64,000 nucleotides of DNA from Mesorhizobium sp. M7A.F.Ca.US.008.03.1.1. GTDB lineage: Bacteria; Pseudomonadota; Alphaproteobacteria; Rhizobiales; Rhizobiaceae. Position numbers and translations under genes: made by a program. Below are positions 1 through 8,094 of this stretch, piece after piece. Within the stretch, counting starts at the first letter, position 1, and every line of letters begins with the position of its first letter. The stretch covers positions 434,001-498,000 of the forward strand of contig NZ_RZRU01000003.1 in the NCBI RefSeq assembly GCF_003997495.1, in the 5' to 3' direction. The notes under the pieces were generated by a model. It ran no database searches and had not been told where the DNA came from. It saw nothing but the letters and a program-made list of their open reading frames with translations.

Positions 1-644
1 GTGACCATCAGGCCGATCGCCAGGAAGGCGGCGAGCTTGACCACGGTTTCGACCGCCACCGCCAGCACCAGCCCGTCCTGGTGCTCGGTGGCGTCGGCGT
101 GGCGTGTGCCGAACAGCACCGCAAACAGCGCCAGCAACATGGCGACGACCAGCGAGATGTCGCTGACGAAGGGATCGAAGGACGGCGGCGATCCCGTATA
201 GTGCTCGACCATGAGGCTGACCGAGCCGGAAATTGCCTTCAGCTGCAGCGCGATATAGGGCACCGCGCCGATGGTGGCGATCAGCGTGGCGATCGCCGCG
301 ACGGTGAAACTCTTGCCGTAGCGCGCGCCGAGGAAGTCGGCGATCGAGGTGATCTTCTCGGCCTTGGCCAGCCGCACGATGCGGTTGAGCAGCGGGAAGC
401 CGAACACGAAGACGAGCACCGGGCCCGTATAGATGCCGAGGAATTCGAGGCCGCGTTCGGAAGAGAGGCCGACCGAGCCGAAGAAGGTCCAGGATGTGCA
501 GTAGATCGCGAGGCTGAGCGCGTAGATGAAAGGCCGCCCCCGGCCTGGCTCTGATATGGCCGAGCGGCGGTCGCCGAGGCTGGCGATGGCAAACAGCAGC
601 GTCACATAGGCGACCGCGATGATGACGATGAACAAGCCCTGCAC
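1..644 (-). CDS. Sodium/solute symporter-type sensor kinase, N-terminal part (CbrA-like)
   Basis: The partial gene runs off the left edge, and 214 codons are visible. I place the start at a GTG at 644 because an AGGAAAG-type ribosome site lies just upstream (about 652-660). No ATG gives the full conserved N-terminus. The translation is strongly hydrophobic, with helices beginning GLFIVIIAVAYVTLLF, and it contains phrases typical of the sodium:solute symporter module of hybrid histidine kinases (YCTSWTFFGSVGLSSERG, then DATEHQDGLVLAVAVE). In that family the symporter domain precedes PAS, kinase and receiver domains, which would lie outside this window. It could instead be a plain symporter, but the DATEHQ region is more like the kinase-linked class. 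Ligand unknown. Confidence 0.7.
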   Translation of the reverse strand, partial: MQGLFIVIIAVAYVTLLFAIASLGDRRSAISEPGRGRPFIYALSLAIYCTSWTFFGSVGLSSERGLEFLGIYTGPVLVFVFGFPLLNRIVRLAKAEKITSIADFLGARYGKSFTVAAIATLIATIGAVPYIALQLKAISGSVSLMVEHYTGSPPSFDPFVSDISLVVAMLLALFAVLFGTRHADATEHQDGLVLAVAVETVVKLAAFLAIGLMV

Positions 645-1121
645 GCTTGGACTTTCCTCCTCTGCCGTCTTTTATCCGGCTTGCCCGGACGCAATCACAG
701 CTTGGCGTCCGAGTCCATTGCGGCTTTGGCAGCATGCGGGCCGCGATTACCGGCGGATGCCAATTTCCTCACGCGTTCGACGCCACGTCCAAACGAGCAC
801 AGGCAGGGTGAGAAAGAATTGCGAAAGAATACATACCTCCTAGGGTACGTTGTTGAGCCGGCCCAAAAAATGACGCGTGCCAGCGCCGAAACGGGGCGGC
901 TTTGCTTGGTGAACGTCAACAGTACAAGCTTCACACAACAGAGTGCGAATGCGTGGGACGCGCGCGGGTTGGCCCAATTGGGGCTAGCCCCATGGGGCGG
1001 AAAGCCCGATGCTTTGAAGCCACTCCAGGCGGCGGGCCTAGTTGATGACCTTGCTGTGTATCCGCTCCCGCCACGACGCCGAGCTGTGCAGGACGGTTAT
1101 CAGGTCGCCGCGCCGATGTTG
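645..1121. other. Intergenic stretch, no gene recognised
   Basis: These roughly 480 bases lie between the sensor kinase start and the 3' end of the toxin pseudogene. Both strands hold open frames, but none has a ribosome site or a recognisable product. The part next to 660 should hold the kinase promoter. I see no RNA gene or repeat in it. Confidence 0.4.
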
Positions 1122-1393
1122 TTATGGAGAAGATCGCCGCTGAGCGCCGTGGAAAATACGGCCAATAATGATTTCCTCCGAACCCATACGACAGACGATG
1201 ATGTGCTTGCCATGGACGAACTGATGGGTCCTGCCTTCATAGGACCTGCCCATACTCGGATAGTCGCCGAGGAGCTCAAACACTGCGTCGAGTTCGCGCA
1301 GGTACTTTTCGGCCTGAGTGTGGCCGAAGTTTTCGAAGGTGTAGCGGTATGTCCTTGAGATCGCGTTCGGCGATGCGTTATCCTACGGCGCAT
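1122..1393 (-). pseudogene. ParE/RelE-type toxin, frameshifted
   Basis: Three reading frames together spell a ParE-like ribosome- or gyrase-directed toxin. The ATG at 1393 starts MRRRITH, a second frame gives AERDLKDI, and a third frame gives the rest, from YRYTFENFGHTQAEKYL through GDYPSMGRSY to IIIGRIFHGAQRRSP and a TAA at 1122-1124. The two shifts fall within about 40 bases near the 5' end, each explained by loss of about two bases. The ATG overlaps the 3' end of the antitoxin gene by 11 bases, the normal toxin-antitoxin arrangement. The protein cannot be made intact unless there are sequencing errors. Confidence 0.75.
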
Positions 1394-1592
1394 GCGGGAG
1401 TTCGGCACGCGCTTCCCGAATGATGTCGTCGATCGACTTTTCGCTGAGGGGGCTCTCAAAACCTTCGTCGATCGCCGCCTGAATCGCTTTGCGCTTCTCA
1501 TTGGGCGAAAGCGCGTCGAACCACGCGCGCTGCTCCTTTGTTGGAACCGCCCACGGGTAAACGTCAATATTGATGGTTTCGAGCATGTTCAT
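1383..1592 (-). CDS. Small antitoxin of a ParDE-like pair
   Basis: This gene encodes 69 residues starting MNMLETINIDV. The start is the ATG at 1592. Longer versions begin inside sequence with no ribosome site. The C-terminal half (EKRKAIQAAIDEGFESPLSE, then IDDIIREARAEL) is charged and helical, as in ParD/CC2985-type antitoxins. It would neutralise the toxin encoded immediately downstream, but that gene is frameshifted, leaving this antitoxin as an orphan. A TATAAT box ends 7 bases before the ATG, so the transcript is probably leaderless. The family assignment rests on size, position and composition. Confidence 0.6.
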   Translation of the reverse strand: MNMLETINIDVYPWAVPTKEQRAWFDALSPNEKRKAIQAAIDEGFESPLSEKSIDDIIREARAELPHAP

Positions 1593-1598
1593 GAGAAC

Positions 1599-1604
1599 AT
1601 TATA
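1599..1604 (-). promoter_or_regulatory. Candidate -10 box of the antitoxin gene
   Basis: A perfect TATAAT on the minus strand lies 6 bases upstream of the antitoxin ATG, with a CTGGCA-like -35 about 18 bases further up. The expected transcription start coincides with the start codon, which suggests a leaderless mRNA. No Shine-Dalgarno sequence is present. Confidence 0.4.
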
Positions 1605-1761
1605 GGCGAAAACGCTACTGATTGCCAGAAATTGGACGCTGACCTGTCGCGCCCTCAATGCGGGGAATCCCTGCGGGAACGATTGATCGATCGCGTCAAC
1701 GACCAGGGCGCCAATCTGGCTCGGCGTGGCCGTTTTGCAGCGAGCGGCAATGGGACTCGAA

Positions 1762-1976
1762 CAACTGAACCGGGGTCAGTCTCGGCGGGCGACCTAGCCG
1801 GATCCCGCGCCTGCCGGCGGAGGCAAGATCTTCCTTGGTTCGCTCGATGAGCTTTTCCCGTTCATACTGAGCAGTCGGGCTGATCTGGCCGTAGTGACAA
1901 CGGCGGTGCCGATTTGCATCGTAGTGATATGAAATTTCACACCCCTTGCACGTAATGCGTCAAGTTCGGCAAAGGC
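1762..1976 (-). pseudogene. Serine recombinase (resolvase/invertase) remnant
   Basis: Two minus-strand frames carry consecutive pieces of a serine recombinase. The first is AELDALRARGVKF, the piece around the helix before the conserved loop. The second is QYEREKLIERTKEDLASAG followed by RRGIRLGRPPRLTPVQL, which is the long E-helix and the linker to the DNA-binding domain. The stretch between them (usually about 20 residues with TPTGR) is garbled and out of frame. No start codon, catalytic serine region or C-terminal helix-turn-helix remains. This is a scar of a mobile element next to the broken toxin-antitoxin pair. Confidence 0.7.
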
Positions 1977-2141
1977 GCCAGTACAACGGCGCCGCAAACC
2001 CAAGGTGCCGCAACGTAGGGAGAAAGCGGTTGTTTTCTTCCTTTTGCACATGTTGCAACCGCAGGTTTTTGTTATGTTGCCTCAGGTCGATGCCGCAAGG
2101 ACGGAAACGGCAGCTCGACCGGTCACGACAAGGAGGGTCGA

Positions 2142-2564
2142 ATGCTGAAAGAATTCCAGGAGTTCATTTCCAAGGGCAATGTGATGGACCTTGCGGTCGG
2201 CGTCATCATCGGCGCGGCCTTCGGCAAGATCGTCGATTCTCTTGTCAACGACATCATCATGCCAATCGTCGGCGCGATTTTCGGCGGATTGGACTTCAAC
2301 AACTATTTCTTCGGATTGTCCTCAGCCGTCAACGCGACCTCGCTGGCGGACGCCAAGAAGCAAGGCGCGGTCTTTGCCTATGGCAGCTTTATCACCGTCG
2401 CGCTGAACTTCCTTATCCTCGCTTTCATCATCTTCCTGATGGTCAAGGCGGTGAACAACATGCGCAAGCGGCTCGAGCGCGAGAAGCCCGCCGCACCGGC
2501 CGCTCCGCCGCCAGCCGACGTCGCGCTGCTCACCGAAATTCGCGACCTGCTCGCCAGGCGCTGA
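2142..2564 (+). CDS. mscL: Large-conductance mechanosensitive channel
   Basis: This 140-residue inner-membrane channel opens under membrane tension and releases solutes during hypo-osmotic shock. The N-terminus [20 protein letters not shown] and the following first helix ([18 protein letters not shown]) are textbook MscL. A second helix ([19 protein letters not shown]) is followed by a cytoplasmic helix ending in [12 protein letters not shown], with an Ala/Pro-rich linker. The length is usual for alphaproteobacteria. A strong AAGGAGGG site sits 6-7 bases before the ATG. The gene stands alone and is followed by a clear hairpin terminator. Confidence 0.97.
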   Translation: MLKEFQEFISKGNVMDLAVGVIIGAAFGKIVDSLVNDIIMPIVGAIFGGLDFNNYFFGLSSAVNATSLADAKKQGAVFAYGSFITVALNFLILAFIIFLMVKAVNNMRKRLEREKPAAPAAPPPADVALLTEIRDLLARR

Positions 2565-2587
2565 CCGCGGCCGGCATTTGCTGGACC

Positions 2588-2617
2588 AAAACCCCGGTCG
2601 TTCGCGGCCGGGGTTTT
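2588..2617 (+). terminator. Rho-independent terminator of mscL
   Basis: The stem AAAACCCCGG (2588-2597) pairs perfectly with CCGGGGTTTT (2608-2617) around a 10-base loop, and the right arm ends in TTTT. It lies 23 bases after the mscL stop and before the ribosome site of the next gene. Confidence 0.85.
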
Positions 2618-2649
2618 CCGTTATCGCATCTGGTAAGGAGCGCTGACGA

Positions 2650-3843
2650 ATGCTTGAGACCAGAACGGACCCGCCCATGACCTTGATCGACAGCCTTCGC
2701 GCCGAAGCCCGCGCCGCGCCCGAAAGCGGCATTGTCGCCGTCGTCAATTACGGCCGCCTGCGCGAAGGTATGATTCCGCTCTGGGCCGGCGAGGGCGACC
2801 TGCCGACGCCAGCCTTCATCACCGATGCCGCGTCGAAGGCGCTGGCCGGCGGCGAGACATTCTACACCTGGCAAAGGGGCATCCCCGATCTCAGGCAGGC
2901 GCTCTCCCGCTACTATGCCAGGCATTTCGGCAAGACCTTCCCGGAGGAAGAATTCATCGTCACCGGCTCCGGCATGCATGCCATCCAGCTGGCGCTCGAC
3001 GCGCTCGCCGGTGCCGGCGACGAGGTCATCTACCTATCGCCGGCCTGGCCGAATTTCGATGCCGCAGCAGGGATAGCGGGAGCCGTTCCAGTCGCGGTCA
3101 CGCTCGATCATTCCGGCAATGGCTGGTCCTGCGACGTCGAGAAGATCGCGGCTTCGATCACGCCGCGCACAAAGGCGCTGTTCATCAACACGCCGTCGAA
3201 CCCGACCGGCTGGACCGCCGATCATGAGACCTTGCGGGCCATCCTCGATCTGGCGCGCGCGAAAAACCTCTGGATCATTGCCGACGAGATCTATTCGCTT
3301 TTCCACTATGGCCACGGCCGCGCGCCGTCCTTCCTCGACATCGCGTCGGCGGAAGACCGCATCCTGTACGTCAACTCCTTCTCCAAGAACTGGGCGATGA
3401 CCGGCTGGCGCGTCGGCTGGATCAAGACGCATCCGAGCTTGCAGCAGGTGTTCGAGAACCTCATCCAGTATTCGAACTCCGGCGTCGCCCAGTTCATGCA
3501 GCGCGGCGCGGCTGCCGCCCTTGACGGGGGCGATGCCTTCGTTGCCGAACAGGTGGAGCGGGCGCACAAGGCGCGTGACCTTGTCTGCGGCATCCTCGGC
3601 GCCACCGGCCGCGCCCGGTTCACGGTGCCGCAGGGCGCGTTCTATCTGTTTTTCACTGTCGACGGCATCACCGATTCACGCACGGCCGCCTTCGACATCG
3701 TCGACAAGGCCAATGTTGGCCTGGCGCCCGGCACGGCCTTCGGTCCCGGCGGTGAAGCCTTCCTCAGGCTGTGCTTCCATCGCCGCCTCGACCAGGTCGA
3801 GGAAGCGGCGCACCGGCTGGCAAAGTGGATGAAGACGGTTTGA
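2650..3843 (+). CDS. PLP-dependent class I/II aminotransferase
   Basis: This 397-residue fold-type I aminotransferase shows the family landmarks: LWAGEGDLPTPAF near the N-terminus, the FINTPSNPTGW loop (Asn contacting PLP), DEIYSLF (Asp pairing with the pyridine nitrogen), and NSFSKNWAMTGWRVGW with the Schiff-base lysine in SFSKNW. An Arg in the C-terminal LRLCFHRRLDQ stretch would bind the substrate carboxylate. The start is the ATG at 2650, which has an AAGGAG site 9 bases upstream. A second in-frame ATG ten codons on is less well placed. The donor/acceptor pair cannot be read from sequence; aspartate/aromatic-like use is likely. The gene is monocistronic. Confidence 0.9.
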   Translation: MLETRTDPPMTLIDSLRAEARAAPESGIVAVVNYGRLREGMIPLWAGEGDLPTPAFITDAASKALAGGETFYTWQRGIPDLRQALSRYYARHFGKTFPEEEFIVTGSGMHAIQLALDALAGAGDEVIYLSPAWPNFDAAAGIAGAVPVAVTLDHSGNGWSCDVEKIAASITPRTKALFINTPSNPTGWTADHETLRAILDLARAKNLWIIADEIYSLFHYGHGRAPSFLDIASAEDRILYVNSFSKNWAMTGWRVGWIKTHPSLQQVFENLIQYSNSGVAQFMQRGAAAALDGGDAFVAEQVERAHKARDLVCGILGATGRARFTVPQGAFYLFFTVDGITDSRTAAFDIVDKANVGLAPGTAFGPGGEAFLRLCFHRRLDQVEEAAHRLAKWMKTV

Positions 3844-3926
3844 GGTCTGTTGGGATCGATGGCTGGTCAGGAGCTCGCAGTATGGTCGGCAGCCTGCTGA
3901 CCGTTGCATCCTTCGGCTGATGTAGC

Positions 3927-4135
3927 GGCATGGATCCTAGGGTCTGCGCCGCGTCGCTTCGCTCCTTGCTTCGCCCTAGGATGACGAAGCGATGGACGTT
4001 TTCGACCGATCTCCAAGGTTTTCGATGCTCACAGCCAATGTACAACTTCCGCCATTAGCCAAAAGCCCACTGCCTTCGTCATCCTAGGGCGGAGCAGGAG
4101 CGAAGCGACGTCGCGGAGACCCTAGGATCCATGCC
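3927..4135. repeat. Large inverted repeat, two 62-63 bp arms
   Basis: Arm 1 (3927-3989) begins GGCATGGATCCTAGGGTCT and ends CCCTAGGATGACGAAG. Arm 2 (4074-4135) is its near-perfect reverse complement, starting CTTCGTCATCCTAGGGCGG. Each arm also contains its own CCTAGG-based dyad. The 84 bases between the arms contain no gene. The form fits a non-coding palindromic element dispersed in Mesorhizobium-type genomes. It fills the gap between the convergent aminotransferase and hemA and could act as a bidirectional terminator. Confidence 0.85.
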
Positions 4136-4195
4136 ATGACCTTTAGGCGTTGCGGCGATGCAGGAACGAATCGGCGCCTATCTCGATAGGCAGGA

Positions 4196-5473
4196 TCACC
4201 CGCCCGACTTGGGCACCAGCAGCGGAATGATCCGGTCGCTCTTGGCCACCGAAGGCCTGCCGGCGGAGCCGTAGGGAATGCCGAGCGCATCCCAGGTCTC
4301 GACCAGCGCATCTTGCAACTCGGCGATCAATGCATCGGAATGGAACGGCGTCGGCGTGATACGCAGCCGCTCGGTGCCGCGCGGCACGGTCGGGTAGTTG
4401 ATCGGCTGGATGTAGATGCCGTGCACGCCAAGCAGGCGGTCGCTGGCCATCTTGCAGGCCTCCGGATCGCCGACCAGCAGCGGCACGATGTGCGTCGGCG
4501 AGTCCATCACCGGCAGGCCGGCGGCGGAAAGGACCTGCTTGGTTCGTGTCGCCTGCTGCTGCTGGGCGTCACGTTCGGCCTGCGAGCGCTTGAGGTGGCG
4601 GATCGACGCGGTCGCGGCGGCCGCGATCGCCGGCGGAAGCGCCGTGGTGAAGATGAAACCCGGCGCGTAGGAGCGCACGGCGTCGATCACAGCGCTGGTG
4701 CCGGTGATGTAGCCGCCCAGCGTGCCGAATGCCTTGGCCAGCGTCCCCTCGATGATGTCGATGCGGTCGGCCAGGCCCTCGCGCTCGGTGATGCCGCCGC
4801 CGCGCTGCCCGTACATGCCGACGGCATGGACCTCGTCGATATAGGTCATGGCGTTGTAGCGCTCGGCGAGCTCGACGATCTCTCTGATCGGCGCGATGTC
4901 GCCATCCATCGAATAGACGCTTTCGAAGACGATCAGCTTGGCGCGTTCGCGCCCCGCCGCCTGCAAAAGGCTTTCCAGATGCGCGACGTCATTGTGGCGG
5001 AAGATCTTCTTTTCCGCACCGGAGCGCCGTACGCCCTCGATCATCGAAGCGTGGTTCAATTCGTCCGAAATGATCAGGCAGTTGGGCAAAAGCTTCGCGA
5101 TGGTCGAGATCGAGGCCTCGTTGGAGACAAAGCCGGAGGTGAAGACCAGTGCCGCTTCCTTGTCGTGCAGGTCGGCAAGCTCCACCTCGAGCTCGACCAG
5201 CGGGTTCGAGGTGCCGGAAATGTTGCGGGTGCCGCCGGCGCCCGAACCCATCTTGCCAGCGGTATTCTGGAACGCGGCGATGACGTCGGGATGCTGGCCC
5301 ATGCCAAGATAGTCGTTGGAGCACCAGACGGTGATTTCCTCGGCGCGGCCATTGGAGCGCCAGATGGCGCGCGGGAACTTGCCCGCGATCCGCTCCAGGT
5401 CGGCGAAAACGCGGTAGCGACGCTCGGCATGGAGCTGGTCGATCGCTTCCTCGAAGAACCGCTGATAGTTCAT
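4196..5473 (-). CDS. hemA: 5-aminolevulinate synthase
   Basis: This 425-residue PLP enzyme condenses glycine and succinyl-CoA to 5-aminolevulinate, the first committed step of haem synthesis in alphaproteobacteria (C4 pathway). Diagnostic runs are [58 protein letters not shown] and the lysine motif [14 protein letters not shown]. The start [14 protein letters not shown] (ATG at 5473) is conserved in the family, and a longer frame adds 24 unlikely residues. A perfect FNR/FixK-type box lies about 125 bases upstream, which suggests oxygen control of haem supply. The gene is divergent from galE. Confidence 0.97.
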   Translation of the reverse strand: MNYQRFFEEAIDQLHAERRYRVFADLERIAGKFPRAIWRSNGRAEEITVWCSNDYLGMGQHPDVIAAFQNTAGKMGSGAGGTRNISGTSNPLVELEVELADLHDKEAALVFTSGFVSNEASISTIAKLLPNCLIISDELNHASMIEGVRRSGAEKKIFRHNDVAHLESLLQAAGRERAKLIVFESVYSMDGDIAPIREIVELAERYNAMTYIDEVHAVGMYGQRGGGITEREGLADRIDIIEGTLAKAFGTLGGYITGTSAVIDAVRSYAPGFIFTTALPPAIAAAATASIRHLKRSQAERDAQQQQATRTKQVLSAAGLPVMDSPTHIVPLLVGDPEACKMASDRLLGVHGIYIQPINYPTVPRGTERLRITPTPFHSDALIAELQDALVETWDALGIPYGSAGRPSVAKSDRIIPLLVPKSGG

Positions 5474-5597
5474 GTCGACTTCCCAATTTTTGCGCGGGAT
5501 CATAATCATTGGCCTGTTGGTCGTCCACCTGGCCTTTTTGGTCAAAATGCCACGCCCCGGACCTGTTCCTAACGATCACGGATCGTGGCCTATTCCC

Positions 5598-5611
5598 TTG
5601 ATGTGGATCAA
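5598..5611. promoter_or_regulatory. FNR/FixK-type anaerobox
   Basis: TTGATGTGGATCAA is a perfect TTGAT-N4-ATCAA palindrome. It sits in the hemA/galE divergent region, about 125 bases from the hemA start and 131 from galE. FNR, FnrN and FixK proteins recognise this consensus in rhizobia. hemA is the likelier target, since haem is needed for microaerobic respiration. Confidence 0.7.
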
Positions 5612-5741
5612 CTTTGTTTCAGGACGATGCCACCAGCCGGCGATGCCGGTTACCACGGGTTCCAATAGTCATGCGGCGGGCTTTCCAGTAGAGCGGGGGT
5701 TGAGACAGTTTCCGATAAATCTTGGATAAGCGAGGACGCGG

Positions 5742-6737
5742 ATGACGGTTTTGGTTACAGGCGGCGCCGGTTACATCGGCAGCCATATGGTCTGGGAGTT
5801 GCTTGATGCCGGCGAGAGTGTGGTCGTCCTCGATCGCCTTTCCACCGGTTTCGAATGGGCGGTGGCGCCGGAGGCAAGGCTGGTGGTGGGCGATGTCGCC
5901 GACAGGGAATTGGTCGGCGGGGTCATCAGGGAGAACAAGGTCGACGCGATCATTCATTTCGCCGGCTCGATCGTGGTTCCGGAATCGGTCGCCGACCCGC
6001 TCAGCTACTATGAGAACAACACCTCGAAGACGCGCACGCTGATCGAAACCGCGGTGCGCGAAGGCGTGCCCAATTTCATCTTTTCATCGACCGCCGCCGT
6101 CTATGGCGGCGCCGGGCTGGAGCCGGTGCGTGAGGATGCCCGCCTGGCGCCGGAATCGCCCTATGGCCTGTCCAAGCTGATGAGCGAGTGGATGCTGCGC
6201 GACGCGTCGATCGCGCATGGCCTGCGCTATACCGCGCTGCGCTACTTCAACGTCGCCGGAGCCGACCCGAAGGGCCGCACCGGCCAGTCGACGCCGGGCG
6301 CCACCCATCTGATCAAGGTCGCCTGCGAGACGGCACTCGGCAAGCGGCCGTTCATGCAGGTGTTCGGCACCGATTATCCGACGCCGGACGGCACCTGCAT
6401 GCGCGACTACATCCATGTCAGCGACCTGGCGGCGGCACATCGCCTTGCCCTGCAGCGGCTGCGCGCCGGGGGACAAAGCCTCATCGCCAATTGCGGCTAC
6501 AGCCATGGCTATTCGGTGCTCGAGGTCATCGACAGCGTGCGCCGCGCTTTCGGCCATGATTTCGAGGTGAAGATGGGCGACCGTCGCCCTGGCGATGCCG
6601 CGGCGGTTGTCGCCAATTCGGATCTCGCCCGCGCCGAACTCGGCTGGACCCCGCAACGCGACGATCTCGACCAGATCGTCGCCGACGCGCTCGCCTGGGA
6701 GCGCATCCTGACCGGCAAGAACTCCGCGCGCGGCTGA
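5742..6737 (+). CDS. galE: UDP-glucose 4-epimerase
   Basis: This 331-residue extended short-chain dehydrogenase interconverts UDP-glucose and UDP-galactose, feeding exopolysaccharide and LPS synthesis. The NAD-binding GGAGYIGSH motif is at residues 7-15, the catalytic Ser in FSSTAAVYG, and the Tyr-x3-Lys pair in SPYGLSKLMSEW. RYFNVAGADP and the C-terminal GDRRPGDAAAVVA are family signatures. A GAGGACG site precedes the ATG. Rhizobial paralogues are often called exoB; I cannot tell which this is. The next gene follows after about 100 bases, and co-transcription is uncertain. Confidence 0.93.
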   Translation: MTVLVTGGAGYIGSHMVWELLDAGESVVVLDRLSTGFEWAVAPEARLVVGDVADRELVGGVIRENKVDAIIHFAGSIVVPESVADPLSYYENNTSKTRTLIETAVREGVPNFIFSSTAAVYGGAGLEPVREDARLAPESPYGLSKLMSEWMLRDASIAHGLRYTALRYFNVAGADPKGRTGQSTPGATHLIKVACETALGKRPFMQVFGTDYPTPDGTCMRDYIHVSDLAAAHRLALQRLRAGGQSLIANCGYSHGYSVLEVIDSVRRAFGHDFEVKMGDRRPGDAAAVVANSDLARAELGWTPQRDDLDQIVADALAWERILTGKNSARG

Positions 6738-6841
6738 GCCGGGTTCTCCCAAGGGCTCGCAAGACGGGCAGTGAAGCGCTATTGAAGGCATTCGCGGCAC
6801 GGCGTGGAGGCGCTGCGCCGCGAGGAGCTTTTGGGGATGGC

Positions 6842-8092
6842 ATGAAGATAACGGTGCTCGGGGCCGGTGTCGTCGGTACGGCGGCCGCCTATTATCTGGC
6901 CAGCGACGGCCACGAGGTCACCGTGATCGAGCGCCATCCGGCACCGGCGCGCGGCACCAGCCGGTCGAATGCCGGCCTGGTCTCGCCTGGAGACGCCACC
7001 GCCTGGGCTTCGCCGGCGGCGCTGAAGACATTCCTTCGCGCGCTTTACAACCACGATCTCGGTATCAAGGTCAGGCTGCGCTTCGATCCTTATTTCCTCG
7101 CCTGGAGCCTGCGCTTCCTGCGCCAATGCACGAAAGATCGCTTGCGCGCCAACAGCCGGGTCAAGCTGCGCCTGGCGCTCTATTCGCGCGACTGCATCAA
7201 CGCCATCTCCGCCGTTTCAGGCATTCATTATGACGAGCGCAAGAAGGGCATCCTCTATTTCTTCCGCTCGCAGCACAGTCTCGACACCGGCACCGACAAT
7301 TATCGCTATCTGGCCGAACACGGCCTGCCGATCGAGATCGTCGGCCGCGAGCGGCTGGTCGAGCTTGAACCCGGTCTTGCCGGGGTGAAGGAAAAGATCG
7401 CCGGCGGCGTCTATTCGCCGATCGACCAGACCGGCGATTCCCGGCAGTTCGTGGAAAAGCTTGCCGCGTACGCTGCCGAAAAGCTCGGCGTAAAATTTCT
7501 CTATGGCACGACGGTCGAGGGTCTCGACATCGAAGGCGCCCGGGTGCGCGCGGTGATGACTTCGGCCGGACCGGTCACTGGTGATGCCGTAGTCATCTCG
7601 ATGGGGCCGGAAAGCGGCTTGCTCGGCCGTCGCTACGGCATCGATCTGCCAGTCTATCCTGTGAAGGGTTATACCGCGACGCTTCCTTTGGAGGACGAGA
7701 GCAAGGGCCCGACCATGGGCGGCGCCGACGAGGACCAACTGATCGCCTATTCCAGGCTTGGCAACCGGCTGCGGCTCGCCTCGACCGCCGAATTCACCGG
7801 CTTCGACCGCAGCCACAAGCCAAGCGACTTCGCCGCCATGTTCAGGACCGGCAAGGATCTGTTCCCCGGTGCCTTCGACGAGAACAAGGCCGAGCTGTGG
7901 GCAGGCCTGCGGCCGATGATGCCGAACTCGGTGCCGGTCATCGGCCAGGCGCGCTATGAGAATCTCTATCTCGACACCGGCCACGGCCATGTCGGCTGGA
8001 CCATGGCCTGCGGCTCCGGCAAATTCCTTGCCGATCTTGTCGCCGGCCGCAAGACGGAGATCGACCCGCAGGGGCTGGTTTACGGGGGCTAG
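6842..8092 (+). CDS. FAD-dependent D-amino-acid dehydrogenase-like oxidoreductase (DadA family)
   Basis: This 416-residue DAO/DadA-family flavoprotein begins with the Rossmann motif ITVLGAGVVGTAAAYYLA, followed by VIERHP, and NAGLVSPG matches the DadA-type flavin loop. The C-terminal GLRPMMPNSVPVIG and DTGHGHVGWTMACGSG bind FAD and substrate. The usual reaction is D-amino acid to keto acid plus ammonia with electrons to the respiratory chain. The start is the ATG at 6842; 20 further residues upstream look non-coding. It ends 2 bases before a PLP racemase gene, so the two probably form an operon for turnover of a D/L amino acid. Confidence 0.85.
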   Translation: MKITVLGAGVVGTAAAYYLASDGHEVTVIERHPAPARGTSRSNAGLVSPGDATAWASPAALKTFLRALYNHDLGIKVRLRFDPYFLAWSLRFLRQCTKDRLRANSRVKLRLALYSRDCINAISAVSGIHYDERKKGILYFFRSQHSLDTGTDNYRYLAEHGLPIEIVGRERLVELEPGLAGVKEKIAGGVYSPIDQTGDSRQFVEKLAAYAAEKLGVKFLYGTTVEGLDIEGARVRAVMTSAGPVTGDAVVISMGPESGLLGRRYGIDLPVYPVKGYTATLPLEDESKGPTMGGADEDQLIAYSRLGNRLRLASTAEFTGFDRSHKPSDFAAMFRTGKDLFPGAFDENKAELWAGLRPMMPNSVPVIGQARYENLYLDTGHGHVGWTMACGSGKFLADLVAGRKTEIDPQGLVYGG

Positions 8093-8094
8093 AG

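Noticed and set aside
681-1358. 225-codon plus-strand frame before the antitoxin
   Set aside because: No ribosome site and no recognisable domain. Its 3' half is the complement of the ParE remnant, which has clear family sequence on the other strand.
1741-1780. Possible tRNA fragment (TGGGACTCGAACAAC)
   Set aside because: It resembles a T-arm, but no acceptor or anticodon arm pairs with it. It lies at the end of the recombinase remnant.
4313-5572. 419-codon frame antisense to hemA
   Set aside because: hemA has every family signature on the minus strand. The plus frame shows only Asp/Arg/Gly-rich shadow sequence.
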